Shown here piece by piece: positions 1-9,708 of a DNA stretch of 64,000 bases. This DNA is from Isoetes taiwanensis (lineage: Eukaryota; Streptophyta; Lycopodiopsida; Isoetales; Isoetaceae): the NCBI GenBank assembly GCA_021234155.1, contig JAJEKV010000067.1, positions 3,527,279 through 3,591,278 on the forward strand. The letters run 5' to 3'. Position numbers and translations under genes: made by a program. A model generated the notes under the pieces. It was not told where the DNA came from. It ran no database searches and saw nothing but the letters and a program-made list of their open reading frames with translations. Each line of letters opens with the position of its first letter. Within the stretch, counting starts at the first letter, position 1.

Positions 1-1766
1 AGTTGTTCTTTATCTTATGCTTATTGAGTTGGCATTATACTTCCATCTTTCTTCTTTCCAAAAGGGAACGGTTGCCGCAAATGGTGATATGCTTGGCCTA
101 AGGAACCCAAGTTCCAACAACTTCTTCCATTGCCTCTTGAGTTCCGTTATCTGGCTTTACATTGGGTGCAAGAGTAATTCTGCATTCTATGCCTCTATAG
201 GATGGAATCCCTCGGATTTCATCTAGAAGATGTCATGAAGCTCTTTCATTAGATCACAATTGCCTTAGATAACTGATTAAAACTAAGGTCTTCCTTTATA
301 TACTTGCAATCGAGGTCGACAGCTTGCAGCTTAGGATATATGTGATCTCATCTCCTTTAATGTACTTATACCTAGCTTTTTGGGTCACATCATGCATTGC
401 ATGACTGAAATGACTTCCTTAACTTTAATTGTAAGGTGCTTGCCATTTGCTGCTAGGATGGACATTTCTTGGTTATGGCAATCAATTATTCCCTTAGCCG
501 GGTTTTAATGATTCCATGTCTACTATGAGGTCGTACTTGTTGCTGATAACTTCGGCACCGATGCTTAACTCTGCTCCGCTTAAGGTGATGTCAAAGTTAA
601 CTGTTGTTCCTTTGGTGCTGCAAAGTATTCCATCTTGCCATACTTTCTAGTATAGACTTAGACTTAGGAGTCTTACCATTAGAGATATTTTCCATCTAGG
701 AGATGCAAAGTTATGAATTAATGAATTATTTATATAAGTCCTTTGACCACAAGGATTTGCCATCAAGACATTTCCTTTGGTCACAAAAGTCTATGCAATC
801 TTCCCCTGGATGTCTAGGTTGACTTTCCCTATTAGGGGTATCCATGCTAATGGACTTGATGATGTGGTTGATGATGTAAGGTCTTTATGCCGCTTCCCAA
901 AAGCTTGGAGGTCATGTTCTCCACTCTATAGAATCTTCCATATTGAATCATCATATCTTGGAGGTTAGAAGATTTGAGGATGATTCTTCTAACTCCTTGT
1001 TCGATCCTGTTGTGTTGACTGTATCGATCTCCTTCATGTCTGCTCTTGAGCTTGGCAGTTCCATGTTGCTGATATAAGAGTGATGACAATGTTGTGTGTT
1101 TCACCACTTCAAATTGTTCAACCTCTCCTGGTTCTTAGGAGTTAAGCTTATTCGCATCCATGTTCAAGATCTCTAACCTTGCAGCAATCAATTATTACTA
1201 TTGTGCCTCGTTTTATTGTTGATGGACCTCTAATTTCTAAGGCTAGGAGGTCATCGTGATCTTTCTGCAAGGAAATGGTGCTATCAAGGTTGATGTAGCT
1301 ACCACGGAGAATGGGAGCTGGCGATGACGAAGTTGATTGCAGTCTGGCCGTACTCTTATTCTTGAGCAATCTGGCCTCAATGGCGTGCAATTCATCCTTA
1401 GCCAAAACTTCTCTCTTTGAAGTCTTGATCTAATACTGCCATGAGCCTGTATGTCTAAAATGTTTTCCATAGGAGGTGTGCTCGGTATCCTCTCTTGGAA
1501 ACTTCTGATGTAAATAATCGATGAAGTCATTTATTTGTTGGTCGTGGAGCTATGACAATAGCCTGTCATTGTGGAGTCCTTTCTCGGGGCAGTATGGCAC
1601 TTGGAGAATATTCTTGGCTAGAAGACGTTCCTCCCCTACTATGATCAACAGCATAAGTTCCTTGGTGCTCATCGGTTGTTTAGCCGCCCTTCTTGGCACT
1701 CATGTGTTTGTCCTTGATGTCTTAGTTGTCGTTTCTGCAGTCTTCTGTTCATTATTTGAGCTTTGA
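1..1766 (-). pseudogene. Decayed Ty3/gypsy retrotransposon pol fragment
   Basis: Read on the minus strand this stretch shows broken pieces of a Ty3/gypsy polyprotein in the expected order. Around 1148-1405 a frame ends in LLALEIRGPSTIKRGTIVIID, which resembles the protease region. Around 515-535 is YDLIVDM, followed in another frame by IDCHNQEMSILAANGK (about 430-490), the typical protease-to-reverse-transcriptase linker (G-x-DxIxGMDWL ... IDCxxK). Around 20-140 is ELxRQxxxLLELGFLRPSxSPF and then a frame-shifted KKKDGS, the classic start of gypsy reverse transcriptase. Every piece is interrupted by stops or frameshifts, so it is dead. The catalytic RT would lie beyond the left edge. The upstream gag part (about 1400-1766) is not recognisable. 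No LTR is visible. Confidence 0.6.
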
Positions 1767-1975
1767 TCATTGACCCGATGAAGTTTCCTTCATAAGGTGT
1801 CCTTTGCTTTCGAATTCCTTGATGTGATCGAGCAGCTCTCGTATTGAAAGGGTCAAGGGTCTACAATGAAGATCTGCCTAGTCTATTTGACTAGCTACAC
1901 ATTCATCACATACAACGTCTATGTGTACTGATTCTAGAGTTGCTATATGCGAGTATTCTACCCGCTTAAGTTAGC

Positions 1976-2029
1976 TTATAGTGTTGTTCAATGAATGAGT
2001 GCATTATAGTGTTGTTCAATGAATGAGTG
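1976..2029. repeat. 28-bp tandem duplication
   Basis: A unit starting TTATAGTGTTGTTCAATGAA is present twice head to tail with a 28-bp period and essentially no differences. It lies just upstream of the first recognisable histidyl-tRNA synthetase exon. Confidence 0.85.
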
Positions 2030-2133
2030 AATACCATATTGCAATAGTGGCAAGTATATTTAAAGATGTTATTCATGTAATCTAGTTTGCTAGAATTGCC
2101 ATGAAAATTCTGACCATTATTTGCCTTCTTCAG

Positions 2134-3131
2134 GTTCTGCAAGCAGTTCTCGATCAATATAGTTAACACAGGAAAGCTTTTCCGCAGTTTGTATTGTTGT
2201 CGACAAGGTAGAATTGCCCAGCAACAAATGCCAATACTAATGCTCCAAGGGTTTTCTGATTCCTTTTTGCAACTATTCTATTCTACTGTAGGTTGAGAAA
2301 GTGTCCAAGGAGGAGATTGAGGCGGAGCTACGTCTTTTGGAGTTGTTTGATGATGCCATTCAAGGCATATTAGATGCTGTCTCATTAAGTTCACAGGATA
2401 AACTGGAAGGTGGTTATTGTGTTTCTTTATTACAGTTTCTTAGTAATAATTCAGTGTGGAAAATTTGGGAACTGGAAAGTTCTATGTTTGCTCATCAAAT
2501 CTTTTGGAAAACAACTGGAATGCATTTTTTTTGCAAAAGTGGGGCTTCTAGAGTTGTCGTGAAGATTGGATGTATGTATATTGAAAGATTTTGCATTTTG
2601 ATTTGGAAACACATTGGGCTTGCATTTGCTTTTACTTTTGCCCAGCCGGCCATTGAAATGTTTACATTCTCGTTCATGTATGTGCATAAAAGAAAGAAAG
2701 AAGGTGATGGAGCTGCATTGATATTGACATATACTCAATGGTATAAAAATGCCTGCAGTCATGAATGGGTGTGTAGAGTTAAGGATAGATCTTACATGCC
2801 TAGTATATTTGCCACCATGGTATAAAACGAACTGAATACTTCTACCAAGAAATGTCTGATGCTCTATAAGTATCTAGAATTTTTTTAGATGATCTTATAG
2901 AACTACTCTAGGTTTTAAGGTTTTCTTCAATATGCTTTGCAGCCTGAATGCGTTGAGTTCCATTGAACCTTTTCCTAAATTGGCAGTCTTGATTGGACCA
3001 AATGCGATGCTTTGCTGAAGGAACTCTTTAAGTTAGCTGCACATAATGAATATGCTGTCTGGTTAGAATTTGATGCTTCAGTGATCAGAGGCCTTGCCTA
3101 CTACACCGGATTGACCGGAACTGTATTTGAG
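2134..3131 (+). pseudogene. Histidyl-tRNA synthetase pseudogene fragment (three exons)
   Basis: Three exon-like blocks match the middle of a bacterial/organelle-type histidyl-tRNA synthetase, which charges tRNA-His. Block 2134-2207 has VLQAVLDQY and, after a frameshift, VCIVVDK. Block 2292-2409 has VEKVSKEEIEAEL and DAIQGILDAVSL. Block 2987-3131 has FDASVIRGLAYYTG, the family motif just before the VFE strand. Introns begin GT and end AG (2208-2291 is 84 bp). Decay is clear: an in-frame TAA at the end of the first block, a one-base loss before VCIVVDK, incompatible phases between blocks two and three, and a duplicated TG-containing insertion giving YYTGLTGTVFE. The upstream catalytic exons and the downstream GGGRYD exon were not found. 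Retained introns mean it arose by DNA duplication, not by retroposition. Confidence 0.75.
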
Positions 3132-4774
3132 GTGTGATTGTTGTGAAATGCTTGTGTTATTTACTCAACAATATCTTTCTGGTTCACTTTGTTTCTTCCA
3201 TAAGTTTCAATCTATTGCTTTGGGCGCTATACTGGTAAAGAGGTTTACTTGATGATCCATGTTATCTTTCCTGCTAGGAGCGGCTGTGTAATTACTTGGG
3301 TTTGGGTATAAGTTCTAGGAGGTAATTTAAGGTGTTGAAGAAAATCAACCCGTCATGCTCTTGCCATACTTTTTCAAGAACTCATATTCCATGGCCGGCC
3401 AATACTACATGTGTGTGTCCCGGTAGTTTTGAAGGGACACACATTACCATGTTCTGATATTGTATAAATATTTGTATCAGCCTAAGTTAGCATTATATTA
3501 TTGTTGCTTTTTTACTGATTGAAGCACAATCAATGTTGGTGATGTTATGATAGTGATAAGGTAGGCAATAATGTAGTTAAGAGCAATTGAGGTAGGTGAT
3601 AAGGTGGACATAAAGTGTTGAATGACCAGGTTAGATCTCTTAAAATTTAATTGAAATATTTTTTTGTAAGGTTAGACCTTTGTGAATTCATATCATTAAA
3701 GTATTGTTGTTATTGTTGTATCGTGCATAAGTTGGTGAGCTTGAATTAGATCTCAGACCTACAATTGGGCATACTACGTTTTTGTATCACCTTTTGGTGA
3801 GATCTCATCAGGCTTTCAATTCCAAACCTTTGTATCAGCTTTACATTCTAGGGTTTTTACCAGGCAAATATAGTGCTTCTAGACGTTAATGTCGTTGGCT
3901 TGGAAAACACTAGGCCCTGCACTGTACTTGACTTTAAGATTGTTGTCGATGCACCTTAAACCATAGGGCTCGAAGTTTACAATGATGCAACTGTTGAAGA
4001 ATATTCCTTTATTCTTTTTTTTTTTGCAGTTCAAAAATTAAGACAGAAGTAAATGCAAAACATAAGACATTTCTTGCCATTTTAAGAGTCTGGCAATGAA
4101 CTCATGTAACCATTCTATACAAAGCTAAATATCTGTTGTCTTGAAATCAGTGTAACAGTTATTACGATCTTGAAATCAATTTTGTAAATTCAAGTTTAAG
4201 CTAAATTTCTGCAATTCACTCCATCCACAATCTTCAGAGCTGTACTTTCATAATGTCATGGTATCAAGTATTGTATTGTTTTGAAGTAGCAATTTTGATT
4301 GATTGTGAAAACATGAAATTGAAGTATGATATATGCCACTTCACCCTCAGGGCCACAGAGGGCAACCCTCCGTGCGCAGCACCTTGTTTCTTTTAGTCTT
4401 ATATCGGTTGGGTCGATTTAGTGTTTCTGGTTTTGTTTCATGTCCACGAGTTTTCCTTCTAGTCTTGGTTTGGTTTGAAAGATGTATTTTGCTTGTCTTT
4501 AATCGATCTACTTGTCTGTCTTTCTTGACTTTTGATTCTTTGAATCCACACATTTATACCTGTCATTATTTGCTAGGAAACATATGTATACCTATCATTA
4601 ATTGCTAGCATGTCTGGTAACTTAGGCCTTGCAGACATTATGCATGCCTTATAAAGGTCATGTGCTTTTATAGCATCCTTTGCCTGTTGGTTTTATTTTT
4701 TAAAACGGATTACTTTAGAAACTAGAGTAGTATTTTAAAGCCTCAAAACTATGTGTCGTTCAAAACTGGATTCT
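3132..4774. other. Intergenic sequence, no gene recognised
   Basis: AT-rich sequence without a protein match. It would hold the next histidyl-tRNA synthetase intron and exon if the gene were complete, but no GGGRYD-coding exon is visible. A CT/GT-rich ORF at 4333-4608 has no recognisable domain and is probably chance. Confidence 0.5.
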
Positions 4775-4779
4775 CATTC

Positions 4780-4952
4780 TGAAAAAATATGGAAATATAG
4801 TGTCAGCCATGGTATGTCCACCTGGCATAACTGAACCGTCGCATCTCTAATGCATACTTTTGTATATGTTTCTATTCAATACAAAATCCATCTACCTATT
4901 CCACCAAACTGCGTTTTCCTCTTTCTGATTGCTTGCATAACTAATTTCTTTA
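4780..4952 (+). repeat. 5' LTR of Copia-1
   Basis: Begins TGAAAAAATATGG and ends at CTTTA directly before the primer-binding site. It matches 8096-8259 along its length, apart from a 9-bp stretch around GTTTTCCTC that is absent from the 3' copy. Confidence 0.9.
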
Positions 4953-4964
4953 TGGTATCAGAGC
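4953..4964 (+). other. Primer-binding site of Copia-1
   Basis: TGGTATCAGAGC, complementary to the 3' end of plant initiator tRNA-Met, immediately follows the 5' LTR with no gap. This is the standard minus-strand primer site of plant Copia elements. Confidence 0.9.
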
Positions 4965-5404
4965 CCAGCAATGGGTATGAGCAAGGACGACCGTAGGAGA
5001 GAAATAAAAATTCGTCTTGCCTTGCTTACCATCAATCATCGGCTACAACAGCGCAAATCACAGACGGTTCAAAATCTAATTAAAGATCAGAAACCAAATA
5101 AGGTTTCCCAGCCCAAAAATAGGCAGAATCGGTTCTTGCAACAGTGACCTTTTAAGGAAGAACAGCCCAAATATAACCCACAATATCAGCCCAAATATCA
5201 GCCCAAATCTGGAGGATTTGTTCATAAGCGGCAGCCAACACAGAAGATTGTTACCCTAAAACAGAAGATTATTCGCCACGTTGCTGGATCCAAAGACCAA
5301 ATCAACCGGTTTCCATCAAACCGTAGGAGTGTGTTTGAACAGTTATCCTTCCATTGAAGAATCACAAAGGTATTTCATAAATTTTAATTCCTTTGAATTT
5401 CGAA

Positions 5405-6814
5405 ATGACAAACACAGCACAGAGCATTGATAAGTTTCTAGAAAAATTCTTGGAAAAATTTACTGGGGAGAATTTCCATACCTAGTCCTTGAAATTACAA
5501 ATGGTGTTAATGCGGGAATCCACATGGGGATTAGTTGACGGTAGTGAACCCAAACCAGCAGATGCTGACAAAGCCCTTGAGTGGGAGAAAAGGGATAAAA
5601 AGGCGGTCACTAGCATAGGACTGGCACTGGGAGAAGGCTATGTCCATCTAGTTGATTTGCAGAAGAATGCTAAAACAAATTGGGATGACCTTACTAAGGC
5701 ATTTGGCGGATCAGGGAAAAATTGTGAATTATCTTTAAAGCAGCAATTGTTTGCAATTACGATGGAATCAGGGGAAAGTGTGGCAGAATTCTTAAGCAGG
5801 CTGCGATCTTTGGTGGTGCGCCTGGCACGTGGAAAGTCAATCGTCCCTGTGGAAGATCAGATGGCAGTGTTGCTTAAGGGACTTACACCTGAATTTGGGC
5901 AAGCAGTGACACTAACAAATATCCCAAATCAGAATTTTGATTCCGTAGTATAAGCTTTACTTGAAGAGGAGAGGAAGTTGAAGATGAAAGGGGAATCAAA
6001 GAATGGTGCTTTCTTCACAAAAAGGAAGAAGCCTTGGCTTGGGAAGAAGCCCATTATATTTGGATCTGCTGGAGCTGGGACAAGTAAGGGATCCTATGAT
6101 AGAAGGAGATCTGAAAGCATTGGGAGAGTGGAGAGAACCACCACAGGGCCCTGCTATAGATGTAACAAACCAGGACATATAGCAAGAGATTGTAGAGTCA
6201 GAGTGCCAAATGATCGTAACAGATTTAGGGCCCATAGTGAAGAAAGAGGGACCAGGGATGTCAGGCATGATGGGAAGTTATTTATGGTAAGAAACTCTCC
6301 AAGCAGTGGAGAAGATAGAGTCTTGTGGTTGGACTCTGGTGCATCCATGCACATGACTCCAATCAGAGAAGTTTTTCATACATTTGAGCCCTTTACAAAT
6401 AAGAGACAGGTCTACATCGGGGATAATAGATCACTCGAGATCAGTGGGAGAGGCTTAATAATGGTCCAGCGTGGAGCAAAGGTCCAAGAGATACAAAATG
6501 TGCATTATGTGCCAGGGTTGACGCAATTTTTATTATCAGTCGGGAAAATTGCAGATACAGGTTTAAGTGCCCTCTTTACAAAAACTAAATGCACTATATT
6601 TGATGAGTTTGGAGATCAAGTTGCAAGTGGCACACGAGTGGATAGTGTGTATAGGCTTGATGCAAGAATGAAGGACCCAGCACAAGCCCTAGTACTAAAG
6701 GCAAATATGACGCACATTCAACAATGGCACAATAGAATGGGACGCGGCTGGCCAAGTAGAGCGGTGGAAGGCAAGGTTTGTTGCGAGAGATTTCTCTCAA
6801 GTGGAAGGCAGTGA
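5405..6814 (+). pseudogene. Copia-1 gag-protease, two in-frame stops
   Basis: One frame runs from the ATG at 5405 to 6814 and is broken only by TAG at 5483 (where Copia gag normally has Trp in FHTW) and TAA at 5951. Visible parts are the gag capsid region (LWGLVDG-like, then SLKQQLFAITMESGESVAEF), the zinc knuckle CYRCNKPGHIARDC (about 6151-6192), the aspartic protease motif LDSGASMHM (about 6330), and the pre-integrase HNRMG (about 6727-6741). The integrase that should follow is gone: after HNRMG the sequence jumps to the middle of reverse transcriptase in another frame. The role in an intact copy would be particle assembly and polyprotein cleavage. Confidence 0.85.
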
Positions 6815-8087
6815 TTTCTTTGACACATTCTCACCTGTAGTGCGTATGTCTTCCATTCGAATCCTGCTTGCCTTTGCTGCTCATGCTAATCTTGAAGTAC
6901 ACCAAATGGATGTATGCACTGCTTTTCTTCATGGAGAGCTTCAAGAGGAGATTTTTATTTCCCAACCTGAAGGTTATGTCCAAAGCGGCCAAGAACATCT
7001 TGTTTGCAAGTTGAAGAAAGCATTATACGGGCTCAAACAATCTCCCAGGGCATGGTATGATCGTATTAATGCTTATCTTTTGTCTCTTGGTTTTACAGGT
7101 ACTGAGGCAGATGGCAATGTTTATGTTAAAACCGTTGGAGCATTTCTTGTCATTGTCGCCTTGTACGTTGATGATTGTATCCTTCTTGCCAATCATATGT
7201 CTTCATTGCTTCAAGTGAAAGAGCAGCTCTCCGCAGAATTCGACATGAAAGACATGGGGGAGATCAGTTATTGTCTTGACATACAGGTGGTGAAAAATCG
7301 TGAAGAGGGTTGGTTGAGGTTAGTTCAAAGCAAATATATTGATGATGTGCTTAAAAGATTCAACATGCAAGACAGCAAACCAGTCTCAACACCTATGGAG
7401 ACATATGTAAAACTTACATCTGATATGTCTCCTAAAACGGATTTCGAGATAGCTCACATGCGTCAGGTTCCTTATCGACATGCTGTGGGTTGCTTGATTT
7501 ATCTAGCAATATGTACAAGACCAAACTTGTCATATGCAGTGGGAGTGGTCAGCCAGTTTTTGGAAAATCCAGGTGAAGCATATTGGACAGCAGTGAAATG
7601 CATTATGCGATATCTTCAAGGAACAAGGGATCATGCTTTACATTATTCTAGAGTTGATGATAAAGAATCATTCAGATTGGTTGGATACACTGATTCAGAT
7701 TGGGCAGGCGAACAAGATACTAGAAGATCTACTTCCGGATTTGTCTTCTTGCTTGGAGATTCTGTTGCAGCCAGCTTTGCTGCACAAGAAGCAATCTGGT
7801 TATGTCAACTGTTGAGAGGAATTATGTTGGAGCAACAAGCACCTACTTTATTATATAGTGATAATCAAAGTGCAATTGCTATGGCTCACTCTCTAAAGTA
7901 TCATCCAAGAACTCGTCACATTGGAACAAGATATCACTTTATAAAAGACCAAGTTCAAAATGGTGTGATTAGTTTCCTATACTGCCCAACTATGGAGATG
8001 TTAGCTGACATAATGACTAAAGCACTTGCTCGAGACAAATTTCAGAATGACAGATATTTACTGAAGATTATGACAGATCCAGGCTGA
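6756..8087 (+). pseudogene. Copia-1 reverse transcriptase/RNase H, N-terminally and internally deleted
   Basis: Open frame of about 440 codons entered directly from the deletion junction near 6745. It has the RT motifs WKARFVARDFSQ, DTFSPVVRM, QMDVCTAFLHGEL, ALYGLKQSPRAWYD and the catalytic YVDD (about 7165). The RNase H part begins GYTDSDWAGEQDTRRSTSG but then goes straight to AAQEAIWLCQLL. About 20 residues that carry the WSSKKQ...SSTEAEY segment, including a catalytic Glu, are missing by comparison with the family. The tail YSDNQSAIAMA and TRHIGTRYHFI is normal. RT could be translated, but integrase is absent and RNase H should be inactive. Confidence 0.88.
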
Positions 8088-8095
8088 AGTGGGAG

Positions 8096-8259
8096 TGATA
8101 AAATATGGAAATATAATGTCAGCCATGGTCTGTCCACCTGGCATAACTGAACCGTCGCATCTCTGATGCATACTTTTGTATATGTTTCTATTCAATACAA
8201 AATCCATCTACCTATTCCACCAAACTGCTTTCTGATTGCTTGCATGACTAATTTCTTTA
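8096..8259 (+). repeat. 3' LTR of Copia-1
   Basis: Begins TGATAAAATATGG right after the polypurine stretch GAAGTGGGAG and ends CTTTA, followed by the CATTC target duplication. Confidence 0.9.
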
Positions 8260-8264
8260 CATTC

Positions 8265-9029
8265 AATCCCAACTCTGTTCTCTTCTTTCTGTCTAGTGAC
8301 AATGGTCCCCAACTCTATTGTCTTCTTTCTGTCTCTTCTTTCTGTCTAGTGACAATGGTCCCCAACTCTATTGTCTTCTTTCTGTTGACAACGGGATCTC
8401 TACTAGGAGGTATTTGCTTTTTGCCTCAATTTTGAAGGTGTTCTTTAATCTTTTCACAACCAATTGTTGATTGCACAATTAAAATATCCAATATATATGC
8501 GTTATTCTGCCTCAGCCAAGCCATTTTTAGCTTTGCCACGGTCTTCTTGTCCAGCTTAATTTAAATAGCCCCCTTTTTTCTCAGCCGAAGCTTTTTAGTC
8601 TCTCCAAATTCGGTACTTATTTATCTATTTTTGTGCTCCATTTAGAGCCCAATATGAGAATCGACGGGCATGAACCTAGCAGAGGCAAGGCCTGCTAGAT
8701 AATTCTTACCCCTGCTAGATAATTCTGAGACCTGCTAGATATTTCTGAGTTTCTATGGGTCGATGGTCATGTGTCTATACTCTGTATCTCCTTTTTGCTT
8801 CGATTCTGTGCATGAGCTTTCGTTTCAATAACTCTCATCTATAGGAGCTTGACGCTACTCATGTCTATGCATCTAATACTTGCATGCTTTGAAAGCATAA
8901 TCCAGAATTATCTAAGTATGCATGCTTTGATATCATAATCCAGAACTGTCTCATTGATATTATCCATCCACTGCATGCATCAGGGCCCAGGCTTTGAGCG
9001 GAGAATTCGACTGCTGTTGGCCATAGTTT
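8265..9029. other. Intergenic sequence with local duplications
   Basis: No gene seen. It contains the 53-bp tandem duplication listed separately, three copies of a CCTGCTAGATAATTCT-like phrase at about 8689-8750, and two diverged copies of GCATGCTTTGAxAxCATAATC at about 8883-8945. Confidence 0.6.
8281..8387. repeat. 53-bp tandem duplication
   Basis: A unit beginning TCTTCTTTCTGTCTAGTGAC occurs at 8281 and 8334 with near-identity. It follows immediately after the Copia-1 target duplication. Confidence 0.85.
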
Positions 9030-9092
9030 GCCATTGTTTATCTGATGGAAACAAAAACTTCTCCTGCAAGCATGCCTTTTTTACAGATCTTA
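9030..9092. repeat. 62-bp direct repeat, copy 1 (left of MITE)
   Basis: Starts GCCATTGTTTATCTGATGG and ends ATCTTA. A second copy with a few substitutions lies at 9646-9708 on the other side of the MITE. Removing the MITE leaves a head-to-tail tandem duplication, so the element landed at the junction of the two copies or the flank was duplicated around it. Confidence 0.85.
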
Positions 9093-9642
9093 GGGTCATT
9101 ACACACTGGCCGTTATGTTAGGTTGCTAACATAACGGGATGCCCTTTACGTTAGGGTAACATAACATAAAGGTTTGCCGTTACATTAAAATTTAACATAA
9201 CAAAAATCGTTAAATTTTGCTTCACACTGATGGTCACGTCGTTAGGTTAAAAATTAACATAACGAAAACTGTTAAATACTACTTCACACTGATTGTCACG
9301 CCGTTATGTTAAGAGTTAATATAACGGAAACAGTTAATTATTGCTTCACACTGATTGTCACGCCGTTAAGTTAAAAATTGAATTGCAAATGGAGCTTAAG
9401 GGATGGGATCCCCCTACCCTTAAATTTGAAGGGAAAAATTATGGCCCGTTAAGTCCTCTGTTAAAATTTAACCTAACGGAATACAGTGTGAACCTCAGTT
9501 ATCTTGCACTGTTACCTTAATTGTGTCGTTAATTTTTAACCCCATAATCTTAACGGAATTTTTTAACACAAGCCAATGTGAAGCACAGTTAAGTTAATTT
9601 TTTTAACCTAACGGCACTTTAACGGTCAGTGTGAAGCGGCCC
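9093..9642. mobile_element. PIF/Harbinger-type (Tourist-like) MITE, 550 bp
   Basis: The left end GGGTCATTACACACTGGCC and the reverse complement of the right end, GGGCCGCTTCACACTGACC, form imperfect terminal inverted repeats. TTA flanks both ends (9090-9092 and 9643-9645), the usual Harbinger target duplication. There is no coding capacity. Inside, a 62-bp unit starting CTTCACACTGATxGTCACG is repeated at 9220, 9282 and 9344, and each unit repeats the terminal CTTCACACTGA phrase. Mobility would require a transposase in trans. The TIR and TSD class come from known Harbinger features; the family name is not known. Confidence 0.8.
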
Positions 9643-9645
9643 TTA

Positions 9646-9708
9646 GCCATTGTTTATCTGATGGAACCAAAAACTTCTCCTGCAAACATGTCTTTTTTAC
9701 AAATCTTA
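9646..9708. repeat. 62-bp direct repeat, copy 2 (right of MITE)
   Basis: Same sequence as 9030-9092 with scattered substitutions (for example CAAACATGTC against CAAGCATGCC). Confidence 0.85.

Larger units (their letters stand above)
4780..8259 (+). mobile_element. Internally deleted Copia LTR retrotransposon (Copia-1)
   Basis: A 3480-bp element with two short LTRs, a primer-binding site matching initiator tRNA-Met, gag-protease and RT-RNase H remnants and a polypurine tract (about 8086-8095). The direct repeat CATTC at 4775-4779 and 8260-8264 is a perfect 5-bp target site duplication, so the borders are firm. Autonomous Copia elements are usually about 5 kb; here the integrase and the start of reverse transcriptase are missing. 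It cannot have supplied its own integrase in this form. The two LTRs differ by about five substitutions and one 9-bp indel, so insertion is not very recent. The LTRs begin TG but end TA instead of the usual CA. Confidence 0.92.

Noticed and set aside
2301-2825. 174-residue ORF as an independent gene
   Set aside because: Only the first 36 or so codons match histidyl-tRNA synthetase; the rest reads through an intron after the donor at 2410.
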